NCBI RefSeq assembly: GCF_009911795.1
Contig: NZ_CP047898.1
Coordinates: 310,001 to 374,000 of the forward strand
Direction: 5' to 3'
Length of the DNA: 64,000 nucleotides
Origin: Pseudarthrobacter psychrotolerans
GTDB lineage: Bacteria; Actinomycetota; Actinomycetes; Actinomycetales; Micrococcaceae
Shown here: piece after piece, positions 44,370 to 53,721 of the stretch
How positions within the stretch are numbered: position 1 is the stretch's first letter
How the letters are laid out: every line of letters starts with the position of its first letter
Position numbers and translations under genes: made by a program
The notes under the pieces: model-generated
What the model saw: the letters and a program-made list of their open reading frames with translations, nothing else
What the model was told of the DNA's origin: nothing
The model's database searches: none

Positions 44370-44810
44370 ATGTCAGCTATATCTGCTTCGCAAGACTCGC
44401 GTCCGCAGTTCATTTCCGTGCAGGACCTCACCTCGCGGCAGTGGTCCGCACCCGTGCCGACGTCGGGTTCGGCGCCCAGGCAGCGCAGGGAGTCCTTACC
44501 GCCGCTGCGCCTGACCCGCAGGGGCCGGGTTGTCCTCATTGGCATCCCGCTGGTGATCTTCGCCGCAATCCTGCTTTCGCTGGCAGGTTTCCTCAACGCC
44601 CCGGCAAAGGCTGCCGACTCTGCCGCCGACCTGTCTTTGACGCCAACAGTCTCGGTCACAGTGCAGGCCGGACAGTCCCTCTGGACCATCGCCGGTACCG
44701 TAGCGCCAGAGCGTGATCCCCGTGATGTCATTGCGGATATTGCTCAGTTGAACAACCTGTCCGCCGGCGGCGTGGTCCCCGGACAGCAGCTCTTCGTCCC
44801 CACCAAGTAG
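44370..44810 (+). CDS. LysM membrane protein, candidate SOS cell-division inhibitor (YneA/DivS/ChiZ-like)
   Basis: 146 residues from ATG 44370, 9 nt after AGGAGG. A cytoplasmic polar N-terminus (1-53) is followed by one transmembrane helix (about 54-76, VVLIGIPLVIFAAILLSLAG) and an extracytoplasmic LysM domain (95-144; VTVQAGQSLWTIAGTV..., NNLSAGGVVPGQQLFVP). A short TM-LysM protein divergent from lexA and sharing its SOS boxes is the layout of Bacillus YneA, Corynebacterium DivS and mycobacterial Rv2719c/ChiZ, which halt division after DNA damage. The role is inferred from this context; sequence similarity is low in this group. Confidence 0.85.
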   Translation: MSAISASQDSRPQFISVQDLTSRQWSAPVPTSGSAPRQRRESLPPLRLTRRGRVVLIGIPLVIFAAILLSLAGFLNAPAKAADSAADLSLTPTVSVTVQAGQSLWTIAGTVAPERDPRDVIADIAQLNNLSAGGVVPGQQLFVPTK

Positions 44811-44888
44811 GGGGGCGCCAGGCTCTGAAACGTGCCGCGGCAGGTCGTCACATTTTCCGGCCGTCTGCTTCGGACCTAAACTGTTCAG

Positions 44889-46007
44889 GTGAATGACCAG
44901 CTAGAGCGTCTGAACAGACTTCCCCTCCGGACCAACCTCCGCGGACTGACCCCGTACGGTGCCCCGCAGCTGGATGTACCTATCCTGCTGAACGTCAACG
45001 AAAACACCCATGGGGTCCCGGCGGACGTCCGGGCCGCGATCAGTGTGGCCGTGACGGAAGCCGCTGCAGGCCTCAACCGCTACCCGGACCGTGAGTTCAC
45101 CGAACTCCGGGAAGCGCTGGCCGAATACCTCGGCCATGGTCTTGATGCCACCAACATTTGGGCAGCAAACGGATCCAATGAGGTCCTCCAGCAGATTCTC
45201 CAGGCTTTCGGCGGACCCGGCCGCACGGCCCTGGGATTCCCGCCCACGTATTCCATGTACCCGCTCCTGGCCAGCGGCACGGACACCGGGTACATCACCG
45301 GACAGCGCGCCGATGACTACGGGCTCAGTGCCGAATCGGCTGCCTTGCAGGTCAAGGAGCTTCAGCCCAACATCGTTTTCCTGTGCTCACCGAACAACCC
45401 CACCGGCACAGGCCTGGGCCTGGACGTTGTGGAGGCCGTGTACGCTGCCGGCGAGGCCAGCCAGACCATCGTGATCGTTGACGAGGCGTACCACGAGTTC
45501 GCCCACGATGGAACGCCCAGCGCCCTTGCCCTGCTGCCCGGCCGGGAACGCCTCATTGTGTCGCGCACCATGAGCAAGGCGTTCGCCCTCGCGGGCGCCC
45601 GCCTGGGCTACATGGCCGCCGCCCCTGAAGTCACGGACGCACTCCGCCTGGTCCGGCTGCCTTACCACCTCTCGGCCATCACCCAGGCAACAGCCCTCGC
45701 CGCCCTCCAGCACCGCACTGCCCTGATGGCCGACGTCGAGGACATCAAGGAGCAACGCGACCGCATCGTCTCGGAGCTGACCCGCATGGGCCTCAAGCCG
45801 GCCGCCTCCGATTCGAACTATGTCTTCTTCGGCGGCCTCGACAACCCGCATGACGTCTGGCAGCAGTTGCTGGACCACGGCGTGCTGATCCGCGACGTTG
45901 GCATCCCCGGCCACCTGCGGGTCACTGCGGGAACTGAGACGGAGACCACAGCGTTCCTGATGTCGCTGGAACGCATCCTGGCCAGCCAGGCCAAGCTGCC
46001 CGCCTAA
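44889..46007 (+). CDS. hisC: histidinol-phosphate aminotransferase
   Basis: PLP enzyme of histidine synthesis. NVNENTHGVP, NGSNEVLQQILQAFGGPGR, SPNNPTGTGL, VIVDEAYHEFA and the PLP-lysine motif SRTMSKAFALAGARLGY are present. 372 residues from GTG 44889. First gene of a his unit (hisC-hisB-hisH-small protein-hisA). hisD is not seen upstream, and hisF/hisI are not within the next genes. Confidence 0.96.
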   Translation: MNDQLERLNRLPLRTNLRGLTPYGAPQLDVPILLNVNENTHGVPADVRAAISVAVTEAAAGLNRYPDREFTELREALAEYLGHGLDATNIWAANGSNEVLQQILQAFGGPGRTALGFPPTYSMYPLLASGTDTGYITGQRADDYGLSAESAALQVKELQPNIVFLCSPNNPTGTGLGLDVVEAVYAAGEASQTIVIVDEAYHEFAHDGTPSALALLPGRERLIVSRTMSKAFALAGARLGYMAAAPEVTDALRLVRLPYHLSAITQATALAALQHRTALMADVEDIKEQRDRIVSELTRMGLKPAASDSNYVFFGGLDNPHDVWQQLLDHGVLIRDVGIPGHLRVTAGTETETTAFLMSLERILASQAKLPA

Positions 46008-46082
46008 ACTTGAAGTATCGGCGCCCCCGCGCGCCGGCACATCTCCTTCGCTTACGCACCACTGACTTCGCTTAAAGGACAT

Positions 46083-46715
46083 ATGACCATGAGTTCCACC
46101 GGATCGAACGCTGCCGCTCCCCGGACCGCACGCATGGAGCGTGCCACCAGTGAATCGTCAGTGCTCGTGGAGATCAACCTGGACGGCACGGGCGTATCGG
46201 ACATCGACACGTCTGTTCCGTTCTACGACCACATGCTGACGGCGCTGTGCAAGCACTCGCTCATTGACATGACCGTCAAGGCCACCGGTGACACCCACAT
46301 TGACGTCCACCACACCGTGGAGGACGTCGCCATCACGTTCGGCGAAGTCCTGCGTACCGCCCTGGGCAACAAGGCCGGGATCCGCCGGTTCGGTGAGGCC
46401 ACCGTGCCCCTCGACGAAGCACTGGCGCAGGCTGTGGTGGACGTCTCCGGCCGCCCCTACCTGGTGCACGGCGGCGAACCTGCCGGGCAGGAGTACCACC
46501 TGATCGGCGGCCATTTCACGGGGTCACTGACCCGCCACGTGTTTGAGGCCATCACACTCCATGCCGGCATCTGCCTCCACATGAACGTCATTGCGGGCCG
46601 CGACCCGCACCACATCGTGGAAGCACAATTCAAGGCCTTCGCCCGCGCCCTGCGCGCTGCGGTCGAACCGGATCCCCGCGTTGAGGGGATTCCGTCCACC
46701 AAGGGCGCCTTGTGA
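46083..46715 (+). CDS. hisB: imidazoleglycerol-phosphate dehydratase
   Basis: Mn-dependent dehydratase. Two half-domain repeats with the metal motifs [24 protein letters not shown] and, in the second half, [18 protein letters not shown] and [17 protein letters not shown]. 210 residues including a short polar N-terminus; ATG 46083 or ATG 46089. Monofunctional, without the phosphatase domain of enteric HisB. The stop overlaps the hisH GTG. Confidence 0.97.
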   Translation: MTMSSTGSNAAAPRTARMERATSESSVLVEINLDGTGVSDIDTSVPFYDHMLTALCKHSLIDMTVKATGDTHIDVHHTVEDVAITFGEVLRTALGNKAGIRRFGEATVPLDEALAQAVVDVSGRPYLVHGGEPAGQEYHLIGGHFTGSLTRHVFEAITLHAGICLHMNVIAGRDPHHIVEAQFKAFARALRAAVEPDPRVEGIPSTKGAL

Positions 46716-47443
46716 GCGGCCAGATTCTCCGGGACGGCGCCGTCATCGATCCGGCCGCCGGCAAGAAGCCCGTATCGCCAGAAGGCAGGCCTACGGTCAC
46801 CGTCCTGGACTACGGTTCCGGAAACGTCCGCTCCGCCGTGCGCGCCCTGGAGCGGGCCGGGGCCGAGGTCATCCTCAGCTCCAAGCCGGAGGACGTGCTG
46901 AATGCCGACGGCCTGGTAGTACCCGGCGTCGGCGCCTTCGAGACTGTTATGCGCGAGCTCAAGGCCGTGGACGGCATCCGTCTGATCGGCAGGCGTGTGG
47001 CCGGGGGCAGGCCGGTCCTGGCTATCTGCGTCGGCCTGCAGGTCCTGTTCGATGCCGGGGTGGAACACGGGACAGAAGCCGAAGGCATGGGGGAGTGGCC
47101 CGGCAAGGTGGAGCTGCTTCCGGCCGAGGTGGTGCCGCACATGGGCTGGAACACCGTGGATGTACCGGAAGGATCCAAGCTCTTCGCCGGCGTCGCGGAC
47201 CAGCGCTTCTACTTCGTTCACTCCTATGGTGTCCAGGAGTGGAACTTCGACGTGATCCAGCCGCGGATGACCGCGCCGCTGGTGACCTGGTCAGAGCACG
47301 GCGCCCGCTTTATCGCCGCTGTGGAGAACGGCCCGCTCTGCGCTACCCAGTTCCACCCCGAAAAATCCGGCGACGCCGGTGCGCGGTTGCTGCGCAACTG
47401 GGTAGACGGTCTTCGCAAGCCAGCTGCCACGGACGCCGCCTAG
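46712..47443 (+). CDS. hisH: imidazole glycerol phosphate synthase subunit HisH
   Basis: Glutamine amidotransferase subunit. Class I triad: Cys in [14 protein letters not shown], and His-Glu in [10 protein letters not shown]. 243 residues from GTG 46712, with about 25 extra residues before the DYGSGNVRS core. Its synthase partner HisF is not in this window. Immediately followed, with 0-nt spacing, by a 52-residue membrane protein gene. Confidence 0.96.
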   Translation: MSGQILRDGAVIDPAAGKKPVSPEGRPTVTVLDYGSGNVRSAVRALERAGAEVILSSKPEDVLNADGLVVPGVGAFETVMRELKAVDGIRLIGRRVAGGRPVLAICVGLQVLFDAGVEHGTEAEGMGEWPGKVELLPAEVVPHMGWNTVDVPEGSKLFAGVADQRFYFVHSYGVQEWNFDVIQPRMTAPLVTWSEHGARFIAAVENGPLCATQFHPEKSGDAGARLLRNWVDGLRKPAATDAA

Positions 47444-47602
47444 ATGTGGTCGATTGTCCTGATGGGCCTGGCCGGCGTCCTGGTGGGCGGCGCCCTGTCC
47501 TTCAGGCAGCAGCACAAACCGCTGTGGACCCAGGTGGGCTTCTACGTCCTGGCCGGTATGGCGCTGCTGGCCGCCTACCTGCTGACGCTTCCTGGCACCT
47601 AG
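47444..47602 (+). CDS. 52-residue two-helix membrane protein inside the his operon
   Basis: ATG 47444 immediately follows the hisH stop, TAG 47441-47443. The product begins [20 protein letters not shown] and has two hydrophobic helices (about 2-20 and 31-49) joined by [10 protein letters not shown]. It ends 58 nt before hisA. The tight spacing and clean membrane pattern support a real gene. No family recognised. It could be an unrelated passenger in the operon. Confidence 0.7.
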   Translation: MWSIVLMGLAGVLVGGALSFRQQHKPLWTQVGFYVLAGMALLAAYLLTLPGT

Positions 47603-47660
47603 CCCCACGCATTCACCAGTTCCGCTTTCACGAGCAACCCAACACCCAAGAGGATTTGAG

Positions 47661-48407
47661 ATGACCACCGCAACCGATCTGCCGGTTCTTGAACTGCTGC
47701 CCGCCGTCGACGTCGTAAACGGACAGGCCGTGCGGCTGGTCCAGGGAGAGGCCGGCAGCGAGACGAGCTACGGCACGCCGCTGGAGGCAGCCCTCAACTG
47801 GCAGGAGCAGGGCGCCGAATGGGTGCACCTGGTGGACCTCGACGCCGCGTTCGGACGTGGCTCGAACGCGGAGCTGCTCCGTGAAGTGGTGGGCCGGCTG
47901 GACATCAAGGTGGAGCTCTCCGGCGGACTCCGGGACGACGAATCCCTCGAGGCGGCGCTGGCCCTTGGCGTGGCACGCGTCAACCTCGGCACGGCTGCGC
48001 TGGAAAACCCCGAGTGGACCCGCGGTGCCATCGACCGCTTCGGCGACAGGATCGCCGTCGGCCTCGACGTCCGCGGAACCACGCTGGCCGGCCGCGGTTG
48101 GACGAAAGAAGGCGGCGACCTCTGGGAGGTCCTGGGCCGGCTCGAAGAGGCCGGGTGCTCGCGGTATGTTGTCACGGACGTCACGAAAGACGGCACGCTG
48201 CAGGGTCCTAACGTTGAACTCCTGCGCCGGATGGTGGAGAAGACCGGCAAGCCGGTGGTCGCCTCCGGTGGCATCTCCAGCCTGGATGACCTGAAAGTGT
48301 TGCGCTCCCTGGTGCCGCTGGGCGTGGAAGGCGCGATCGTGGGCAAGGCGCTGTACGCCGGTGCGTTCACGCTCCCCGAAGCCCTCGACGTCGCCGGACG
48401 ACGCTAA
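47661..48407 (+). CDS. priA: phosphoribosyl isomerase A (HisA/TrpF dual type)
   Basis: (Beta/alpha)8-barrel isomerase. [19 protein letters not shown] with the catalytic Asp, [32 protein letters not shown] with the second Asp, and VASGGISS are as in HisA/PriA. In actinobacteria this enzyme usually serves both histidine and tryptophan synthesis; whether a separate trpF exists cannot be judged here. 248 residues. A sseB gene follows 9 nt later. Confidence 0.94.
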   Translation: MTTATDLPVLELLPAVDVVNGQAVRLVQGEAGSETSYGTPLEAALNWQEQGAEWVHLVDLDAAFGRGSNAELLREVVGRLDIKVELSGGLRDDESLEAALALGVARVNLGTAALENPEWTRGAIDRFGDRIAVGLDVRGTTLAGRGWTKEGGDLWEVLGRLEEAGCSRYVVTDVTKDGTLQGPNVELLRRMVEKTGKPVVASGGISSLDDLKVLRSLVPLGVEGAIVGKALYAGAFTLPEALDVAGRR

Positions 48408-48416
48408 GCAGTTTCC

Positions 48417-49313
48417 GTGGACAGCGCGCACAATGCCGATACGGCTGCGGAATCCCCGGCGCCGCGCCATCTGCCCGGACACATTGCCGCGGCACTGGCG
48501 GGCGCGGGTGGCCGTACTGACTCGGCGGGCCGGCCGTGGGAAGGCCGGAGCCTCGCCGGGGACGACGGCAGGATCCACAACTTCGAGGACGACGACGGCA
48601 CGGCCGACGCCGGCTACCTCGCCGCCGTCGCGGCCCTGGTTGAAGGCGCCGGCGACGAAGCGGCTGTGGTGGCCTCCCTGGCCACCGCCCGCGTGTTTAT
48701 CCCGATCATCGCGCAGCTTGGCGAGGAAGCGGTAGGCGTCGACGGCCTGACGGCGGACAAGCAGGCGGACATGGCGCTGGTCACCCTGAAGGCCGCCGAC
48801 GGCCGGACGGCCATGCCGGCCTTCACCTCGGCGGATGCCTTGGCCGCCTGGCACCCCGAAGCCCGGCCGGTGGCGGTGTACGCTGCCCGGGCTGCCCTCT
48901 CAGCCGTGGCCGAGGGGGCCGAACTGCTGGTCCTCGATCCGGGCTCGGAGGTCACATTTGTGGTCCGGCGGCCCGCCGTCTGGGCACTGGCCCAGCAACA
49001 GGACTGGATCCCTTCCTACACTGATGCAGCGTTGGCAGTCGAGATGGCTGAGGCCACGGCCGTATTCCCGGCGGTACGGCAGCTTGCCCTCCTGCCCGGT
49101 TCCGGCGTGCCCGCCCGCACCGGCACGGGTGCCACGCTTCCTGGGGGCGGTGCCGGACCGGAACTGCAGGTGCTGCTCCATCTTGAGGATGGCCTGGACG
49201 CCCGGGCAGTCCAGGACCTGGTCTCCGGGCTCCAACAGGCATGGTCCCGGAATGTATTGTTTGGAGAGCGTGTCGACTCGATAGAGATCAAGTTGCGGCG
49301 CGCAGCACAGTAG
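48417..49313 (+). CDS. SseB-family protein
   Basis: 298 residues from GTG 48417. RVFIPIIAQLGEE..., ALVTLKAADGRTAMPAFTSADALAAWHPEARPVAVYAARAALSA and ELLVLDPGSEVTFVVRRPAVWALAQ match the SseB N-terminal domain. The C-terminal part (LQVLLHLEDGLDARAVQDLVSGL) resembles the SseB C-terminal region. The enteric namesake has an ill-defined role; in Micrococcaceae it is regularly next to hisA. Function unknown. Confidence 0.85.
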   Translation: MDSAHNADTAAESPAPRHLPGHIAAALAGAGGRTDSAGRPWEGRSLAGDDGRIHNFEDDDGTADAGYLAAVAALVEGAGDEAAVVASLATARVFIPIIAQLGEEAVGVDGLTADKQADMALVTLKAADGRTAMPAFTSADALAAWHPEARPVAVYAARAALSAVAEGAELLVLDPGSEVTFVVRRPAVWALAQQQDWIPSYTDAALAVEMAEATAVFPAVRQLALLPGSGVPARTGTGATLPGGGAGPELQVLLHLEDGLDARAVQDLVSGLQQAWSRNVLFGERVDSIEIKLRRAAQ

Positions 49314-49368
49314 CCAACGGTTGGCGCGGAGATCCCGGGCTGCCGCGGGCAGACCCAAAGGATTTTCC

Positions 49369-50673
49369 GTGAACTTCGCTCTTTACCGGGAGCTGCTGGC
49401 CGTCAGGCCCATCCGGCGGTTGCTGCTGGTCGGCATGATTGCCCGCATCCCCCACTCGGCGGCAGGCATGCTGCTGACCCTGCACATCGTCCTGACCCTG
49501 GACCAGGGCTACGCCGCCGCCGGTGCCGCGGCGGCTGTTATGACCATCGGCATTGCGGTGGGCGCACCATGGCGCGGCCGGCGCGTGGACACCGTTGGCC
49601 TGCGCCGGGCGCTGATTCCCTCTGTGGTGTCCGAGGCCGTCATCTGGTCGGTGGTGCCGCATGTGTCCTACCAGTGGCTGCTCCCGCTGGTGTTCGTCGG
49701 CGGCCTGCTCACGTTGCCCATCTTCAGCGTCGTGCGGCAGTCCCTGGGCGTCCTGGCGGACGGCAACCAGCGGCGGACTGCTTTTGCGCTGGACTCGATC
49801 GCCACGGAGATTGTGTTTATGATCGGGCCTGCCGCCGGAGCCGTTGTGGCAACCAGTGGCTTCACCGTTCTGGGACTCACGGTGGTGGGAGTTTCAACGT
49901 CACTGGCCGGGCTGTTCCTCATCTGGTTTAACCCGCCCACTCAAAGTGCCACGCAGACTGAGGAAAGCGAGGCGGATCAGCGCCATGCCGCGGAAGTGGC
50001 TGTGGTTTCCGCCGCACCAGCCCACCTTCAGGAAGCGGCGGCTGACCTCGTCCCGGCCGGGGCGGAACGCGTCGGAAGCCGGCCGGCGGGGTTGCGCGGC
50101 AGGGTGGCCCACAACTTCGCGTGGTTCACGGCCACTGTCGCGGCTGTCTTCGCCGTGGCGGCCGGAACCGGCATGGTGCTCAGCGGCACTGACGTTGGCA
50201 TTGTTGCTGCCTTGGAAACCGGCGGACACCAAGCTGAAATCGGCATAGTGTTCCTCTTTTGGTGCGCCGCATCGGTGGTCGGCGGGCTGGTGTACGGGGC
50301 CATGCATCGTCCGGTTTCGCCGATCCTCCTGCTGCTGGGCATGGCAGCGCTGACCATCCCTATGGGCTTCGCCCAGGACACCTGGACGTTGGCCTTTGTC
50401 TCGATCCTGCCAGGGCTTTTGTGCGCCCCCGTCCTGTCCGCCGCCTCCGAACGGGTGGCAGACCTGGTGGCGGAGGACCGCCGAGGCGAGGCAATGGGCT
50501 GGTACGGCTCTGCGCTGACTGCCGGGGTGGCGCTCGGGGCACCACTTGCCGGGATATTCATCGACGGGATGGGGCCGTCCGGCGGGTTTATCTCCGTGGG
50601 TGTGGCTGGCGTTCTGCTCTGCGTTGTGGGGCTGCTGCTTCAGGCCTTCCGCCGCCGCCGCGTCGCTGCCTGA
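49369..50673 (+). CDS. MFS transporter
   Basis: 434 residues, about twelve transmembrane segments in two bundles of six with a charged, Ala/Glu-rich loop of about 55 residues in the middle (QSATQTEESEADQRHAAEVA...). The first loop GAPWRGRRVDTVGLRRALIPS resembles the MFS motif A region. GTG 49369 follows AAAGGA. Substrate cannot be inferred. Convergent with DUF1844, separated by a strong hairpin. Confidence 0.88.
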   Translation: MNFALYRELLAVRPIRRLLLVGMIARIPHSAAGMLLTLHIVLTLDQGYAAAGAAAAVMTIGIAVGAPWRGRRVDTVGLRRALIPSVVSEAVIWSVVPHVSYQWLLPLVFVGGLLTLPIFSVVRQSLGVLADGNQRRTAFALDSIATEIVFMIGPAAGAVVATSGFTVLGLTVVGVSTSLAGLFLIWFNPPTQSATQTEESEADQRHAAEVAVVSAAPAHLQEAAADLVPAGAERVGSRPAGLRGRVAHNFAWFTATVAAVFAVAAGTGMVLSGTDVGIVAALETGGHQAEIGIVFLFWCAASVVGGLVYGAMHRPVSPILLLLGMAALTIPMGFAQDTWTLAFVSILPGLLCAPVLSAASERVADLVAEDRRGEAMGWYGSALTAGVALGAPLAGIFIDGMGPSGGFISVGVAGVLLCVVGLLLQAFRRRRVAA

Positions 50674-50823
50674 CCGGGCCCCTCGATTGCTCCGACACGG
50701 CCCTTTTGGGCCCTGAAAACGGCGGCTGGGCCCACGCCGGCAGGGTTCCCTGGCCGAACTTGTGAGGTGAGGGTGCCGGTGGGGAGCAATCGATGACACG
50801 CGCGGCCCGGCGTGCGACTGTCT

Positions 50824-50877
50824 GTACGACGACGGCGGCGGAGGGTCCGTGGGGACCGTCCGCCGCCGTCGTCGTAC
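50824..50877. terminator. large bidirectional terminator-like palindrome
   Basis: GTACGACGACGGCGGCGGA (50824-50842) pairs with TCCGCCGCCGTCGTCGTAC (50859-50877), with a further GGTCC/GGACC inside. It is between converging genes. Confidence 0.85.
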
Positions 50878-50935
50878 TTCATGAACGTGGTAGCTGGCTG
50901 CCTTGCGTCAGCAAAGGCGGTTAGTTGCTGGGCGT

Positions 50936-51322
50936 TTAGTTAACGGCGCCGGTGTATTTCTCGCCGGGGCCCTTGCCCGGGGCATCAGGAATGATGGACT
51001 CCTCGCGGAACGCGAGCTGCAGGGAACGCAGGCCATCACGCAACGGGCCGGCGTGCTGGGATCCGATTTCCGGGGCCGCTGAGGTCACCAGTCCGGCAAG
51101 GGCGGTGATGAGCTTACGGGCCTCGTCCAGGTCCTTGAGTTCCTCGGCATTGTCCTCGGCGGCGAGGCCCAGCTTGACCGCGGCTGCGCTCATCAGGTGC
51201 ACTGCGGCCGTGGTGATGACCTCGATGGCCGGCACCTCCGAAATGTCGCGGATTTGCTGGGTCACGTCAGCTTTGGCGTCCGTGGCCTCGAAAACATGTG
51301 AATTGCTGTCTGGGGTGCTCAT
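50936..51322 (-). CDS. DUF1844 protein
   Basis: 128 residues from ATG 51322. The central helical part (VPAIEVITTAAVHLMSAAAVKLGLAAEDNAEELKDLDEARKLITALAGLV) matches the DUF1844 family of small, mostly helical actinobacterial and proteobacterial proteins. It is regularly divergent from infC in related genomes. An upstream extension to 51424 would run into the infC promoter region and is rejected. Function unknown. Confidence 0.85.
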   Translation of the reverse strand: MSTPDSNSHVFEATDAKADVTQQIRDISEVPAIEVITTAAVHLMSAAAVKLGLAAEDNAEELKDLDEARKLITALAGLVTSAAPEIGSQHAGPLRDGLRSLQLAFREESIIPDAPGKGPGEKYTGAVN

Positions 51323-51667
51323 ACTGGTAAGCTTGTCACAGACCAACTGGATGTCGTTATTTCGCTGTGGAAGGTCCCACCAACGCCTTGCTGTGTTGTG
51401 CGGGATTTTTCTGTAGAATGTCATGCAGTTTGCAAGCGGAGTTCTCTCCCACCCGCGTCAGCCGTTTTCCCGCCGGAAGCAATTCCGCCAGGAACCAAGG
51501 TTGCCGGGTACCGGTCGGACAGTTCCTTGAGGCGTTGAGCCAGGGGAAGTGCGCATAGCCTCTACGGAGAACCGTGCATCCGATCATCGAGGCCTTCGAT
51601 TGCTCCGGCAATTGGGGGCCTTCTCTATTTACCGGTGGAATACCACATCAATCACAGGAGCTTTAAC
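51323..51667 (+). promoter_or_regulatory. infC promoter and about 250-nt leader
   Basis: A -10-like TAGAAT is at 51414-51419; no convincing -35 is seen. The following leader contains small hairpins (for example ATCGA-GGCCT-TCGAT near 51583-51597) and no supported ORF. Long autoregulatory leaders are usual for infC-rpmI-rplT operons, where L20 or IF3 controls expression. No specific family is assigned. Confidence 0.5.
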
Positions 51668-52786
51668 ATTAGCGAGCCAAGAATCAATGAGCGTATCCGC
51701 GTCCCCGAGGTGCGGCTGGTCGGCCCTGCAGGTGAACAAGTAGGAATCGTCCGTATTGACGATGCCCTGCGTTTGGCTGCCGAGTCCGATCTTGATCTCG
51801 TTGAAGTTGCACCTCAGGCCAAGCCTCCGGTGTGCAAGCTGATGGACTTCGGCAAGTACAAGTACGAGGCCGCCGTCAAGGCACGTGAAGCACGGAAGAA
51901 CCAGACCAATACTGTTCTGAAGGAAATCCGCTTCCGCCTGAAGATTGACACCCATGACTACGAGACCAAGCGCGGTCATGCACTGCGCTTCCTCGGTGCC
52001 GGTGACAAGGTCAAGGCCATGATCCAGTTCCGCGGCCGTGAGCAGCAGCGTCCGGAAATGGGCATCCGCCTGCTTCAGCGCTTTGCTGACGACGTCGCCG
52101 AAGTGGGCGTTGTTGAGTCCAGCCCGCGTATCGATGGCCGCAACATGGTCATGGTTGTGGGCCCGCTGAAGAACAAGGCCGAAGCCAAGGCTGAGGCACG
52201 CCGCGCATCGCAGCGTGCAGAGGCCAAGGCGCAGAACGAAGCGAAAGCTACGGGCGGCGGCCGCATCGACCTCTCCGGCGACGACCAGGCACCGCTGACG
52301 CAGTCACTGGCTGACCTTCTTCCGGAAGGTTTCGCCATCACCACGCAGCCGGAAACTGAAGCTCCGGCACAGGCTGAAGCAACTGAGGCGCCTGTTGAAG
52401 CCGCTCCGGAAACCGAAGCCCCCGTAAAGGAAGCTCCGGCGAAGGAGGCTCCCGTAAGGGAAGCGGCCGCGAAGGAAGCTCCGGCAAAGGAAACCGCAGC
52501 GAAAGCAGCTCCCGTCAAGGAATCCGCCGCCCAGGAGGCGCCCAAGCAGGCTGCCCCGAGGGTCGCTGCTCCCAAGCGTGAGGCTCCCAAGGCAGCTCCG
52601 GCGCCGGTCAAGGCTCCTGCCGCCGCCAAGCCCGCCGAAGCAGCTGCTCCGGCTCCGGCCGCCCCGGCTGCTCCTCGGCCGCCGGTGCCGATGCCCAAGC
52701 CGATTGCCCGGCCGGCTGCGCCTAAGCCTGCTGCAAGGCCTGCCCCCAAGGCAGCTCCGAAGCCGGCTGGCAAGAAGACTACCTAG
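51668..52786 (+). CDS. infC: translation initiation factor IF-3 with long Ala/Pro/Lys C-terminal tail, ATT start
   Basis: Core residues 1-185 are canonical IF-3: [62 protein letters not shown] and [11 protein letters not shown]. The preferred start is ATT 51668, 7 nt after AGGAG, the rare start used by enteric infC for autocontrol. A GTG at 51635 is in frame but has no ribosome-binding site and would translate through the Shine-Dalgarno. The last 190 or so residues are a repetitive KEAP/PAPKAAP-type tail ending in a basic PKPAGKKTT. Total 372 residues versus about 180 in most bacteria. First gene of infC-rpmI-rplT. Confidence 0.93.
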   Translation: MSEPRINERIRVPEVRLVGPAGEQVGIVRIDDALRLAAESDLDLVEVAPQAKPPVCKLMDFGKYKYEAAVKAREARKNQTNTVLKEIRFRLKIDTHDYETKRGHALRFLGAGDKVKAMIQFRGREQQRPEMGIRLLQRFADDVAEVGVVESSPRIDGRNMVMVVGPLKNKAEAKAEARRASQRAEAKAQNEAKATGGGRIDLSGDDQAPLTQSLADLLPEGFAITTQPETEAPAQAEATEAPVEAAPETEAPVKEAPAKEAPVREAAAKEAPAKETAAKAAPVKESAAQEAPKQAAPRVAAPKREAPKAAPAPVKAPAAAKPAEAAAPAPAAPAAPRPPVPMPKPIARPAAPKPAARPAPKAAPKPAGKKTT

Positions 52787-52902
52787 TTCAAATCTGCGGG
52801 AGGTTATCCTCCTGGAGTACGCAACCAGCATGCCGCCTGCAGGGGTGGCTGCTCGAAAGAACTGCAGACAATGTCTGTGGACACGTAAGGAGATCGGTTC
52901 CC

Positions 52903-53097
52903 ATGCCGAAGATGAAGACCCACAGCGGTGCTAAGAAGCGCTTCAAGCTGACCGGCAGCGGCAAGCTGCGCCGCCAGCAGGCCAACCGCCGCCACTATCT
53001 TGAGCACAAGTCTTCCAGGCTGACTCGTCGCCTGGCCGGCGACAAGATTGTCTTCAAGGGTGACGCTAAGGTCATCCGGAAGATGCTCGGCATCTAA
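52903..53097 (+). CDS. rpmI: 50S ribosomal protein L35
   Basis: 64 residues. [22 protein letters not shown], then [22 protein letters not shown] is the classic L35 sequence. ATG 52903 follows AAGGAG. Between infC and rplT. Confidence 0.98.
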   Translation: MPKMKTHSGAKKRFKLTGSGKLRRQQANRRHYLEHKSSRLTRRLAGDKIVFKGDAKVIRKMLGI

Positions 53098-53216
53098 GTT
53101 CCAAGTTCTCTGACTGATGCCACCTGGCAGCAGTCAACTACCAAAAAGGCTTCTCAGGCCAGCCGGTTGTTCCGGCAGTAGATGCTTGGGATCAGAATTT
53201 TCGAAGGAGTACGCAC

Positions 53217-53672
53217 GTGGCACGTGTGAAGAGGGCGGTCAACGCCCACAAGAAGCGCCGGGTTATCCTTGAACGCGCAAAGGGCTACCGTGGACAGCGT
53301 TCACGCCTGTACCGCAAGGCCAAAGAGCAGCTGCTGCACTCGTTTGTGTACAGCTACGGCGACCGCAAGAAGAAGAAGGGCGACTTCCGCCGCCTGTGGA
53401 TCCAGCGCATCAATGCTGCATCCCGCGCCAACGGTCTGACCTACAACCGTCTGATCCAGGGCCTGAAGGCCGCTGAGGTCGAGGTTGACCGCCGTATGCT
53501 TGCTGAGCTGGCCGTTTCGGATGCGAACGCATTCGCCGCGCTGGTGAAGATCGCCAAGGATTCCCTGCCTGCTGACACGTCCGCTCCGGCCGTCGAGGCT
53601 GCAGCTCCCAAGGCTGCCAAGGCACCCAAGGCCAAGGCTGCAAAGCCTGCCGCTGACGTGGCTGCCAAGTAG
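53217..53672 (+). CDS. rplT: 50S ribosomal protein L20 with Ala/Lys-rich tail
   Basis: Primary 23S-rRNA-binding assembly protein. [37 protein letters not shown], then [20 protein letters not shown] and [29 protein letters not shown] cover the whole fold. 151 residues against about 120 usually; the excess is a C-terminal [24 protein letters not shown] tail similar in style to that of infC. GTG 53217, AAGGAG upstream. Ends the infC operon. Confidence 0.98.
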   Translation: MARVKRAVNAHKKRRVILERAKGYRGQRSRLYRKAKEQLLHSFVYSYGDRKKKKGDFRRLWIQRINAASRANGLTYNRLIQGLKAAEVEVDRRMLAELAVSDANAFAALVKIAKDSLPADTSAPAVEAAAPKAAKAPKAKAAKPAADVAAK

Positions 53673-53721
53673 CACCTACGCCAGTTCGAGGACTGGTGGC
53701 TGAAGCCACTAAGGTTCTTAT

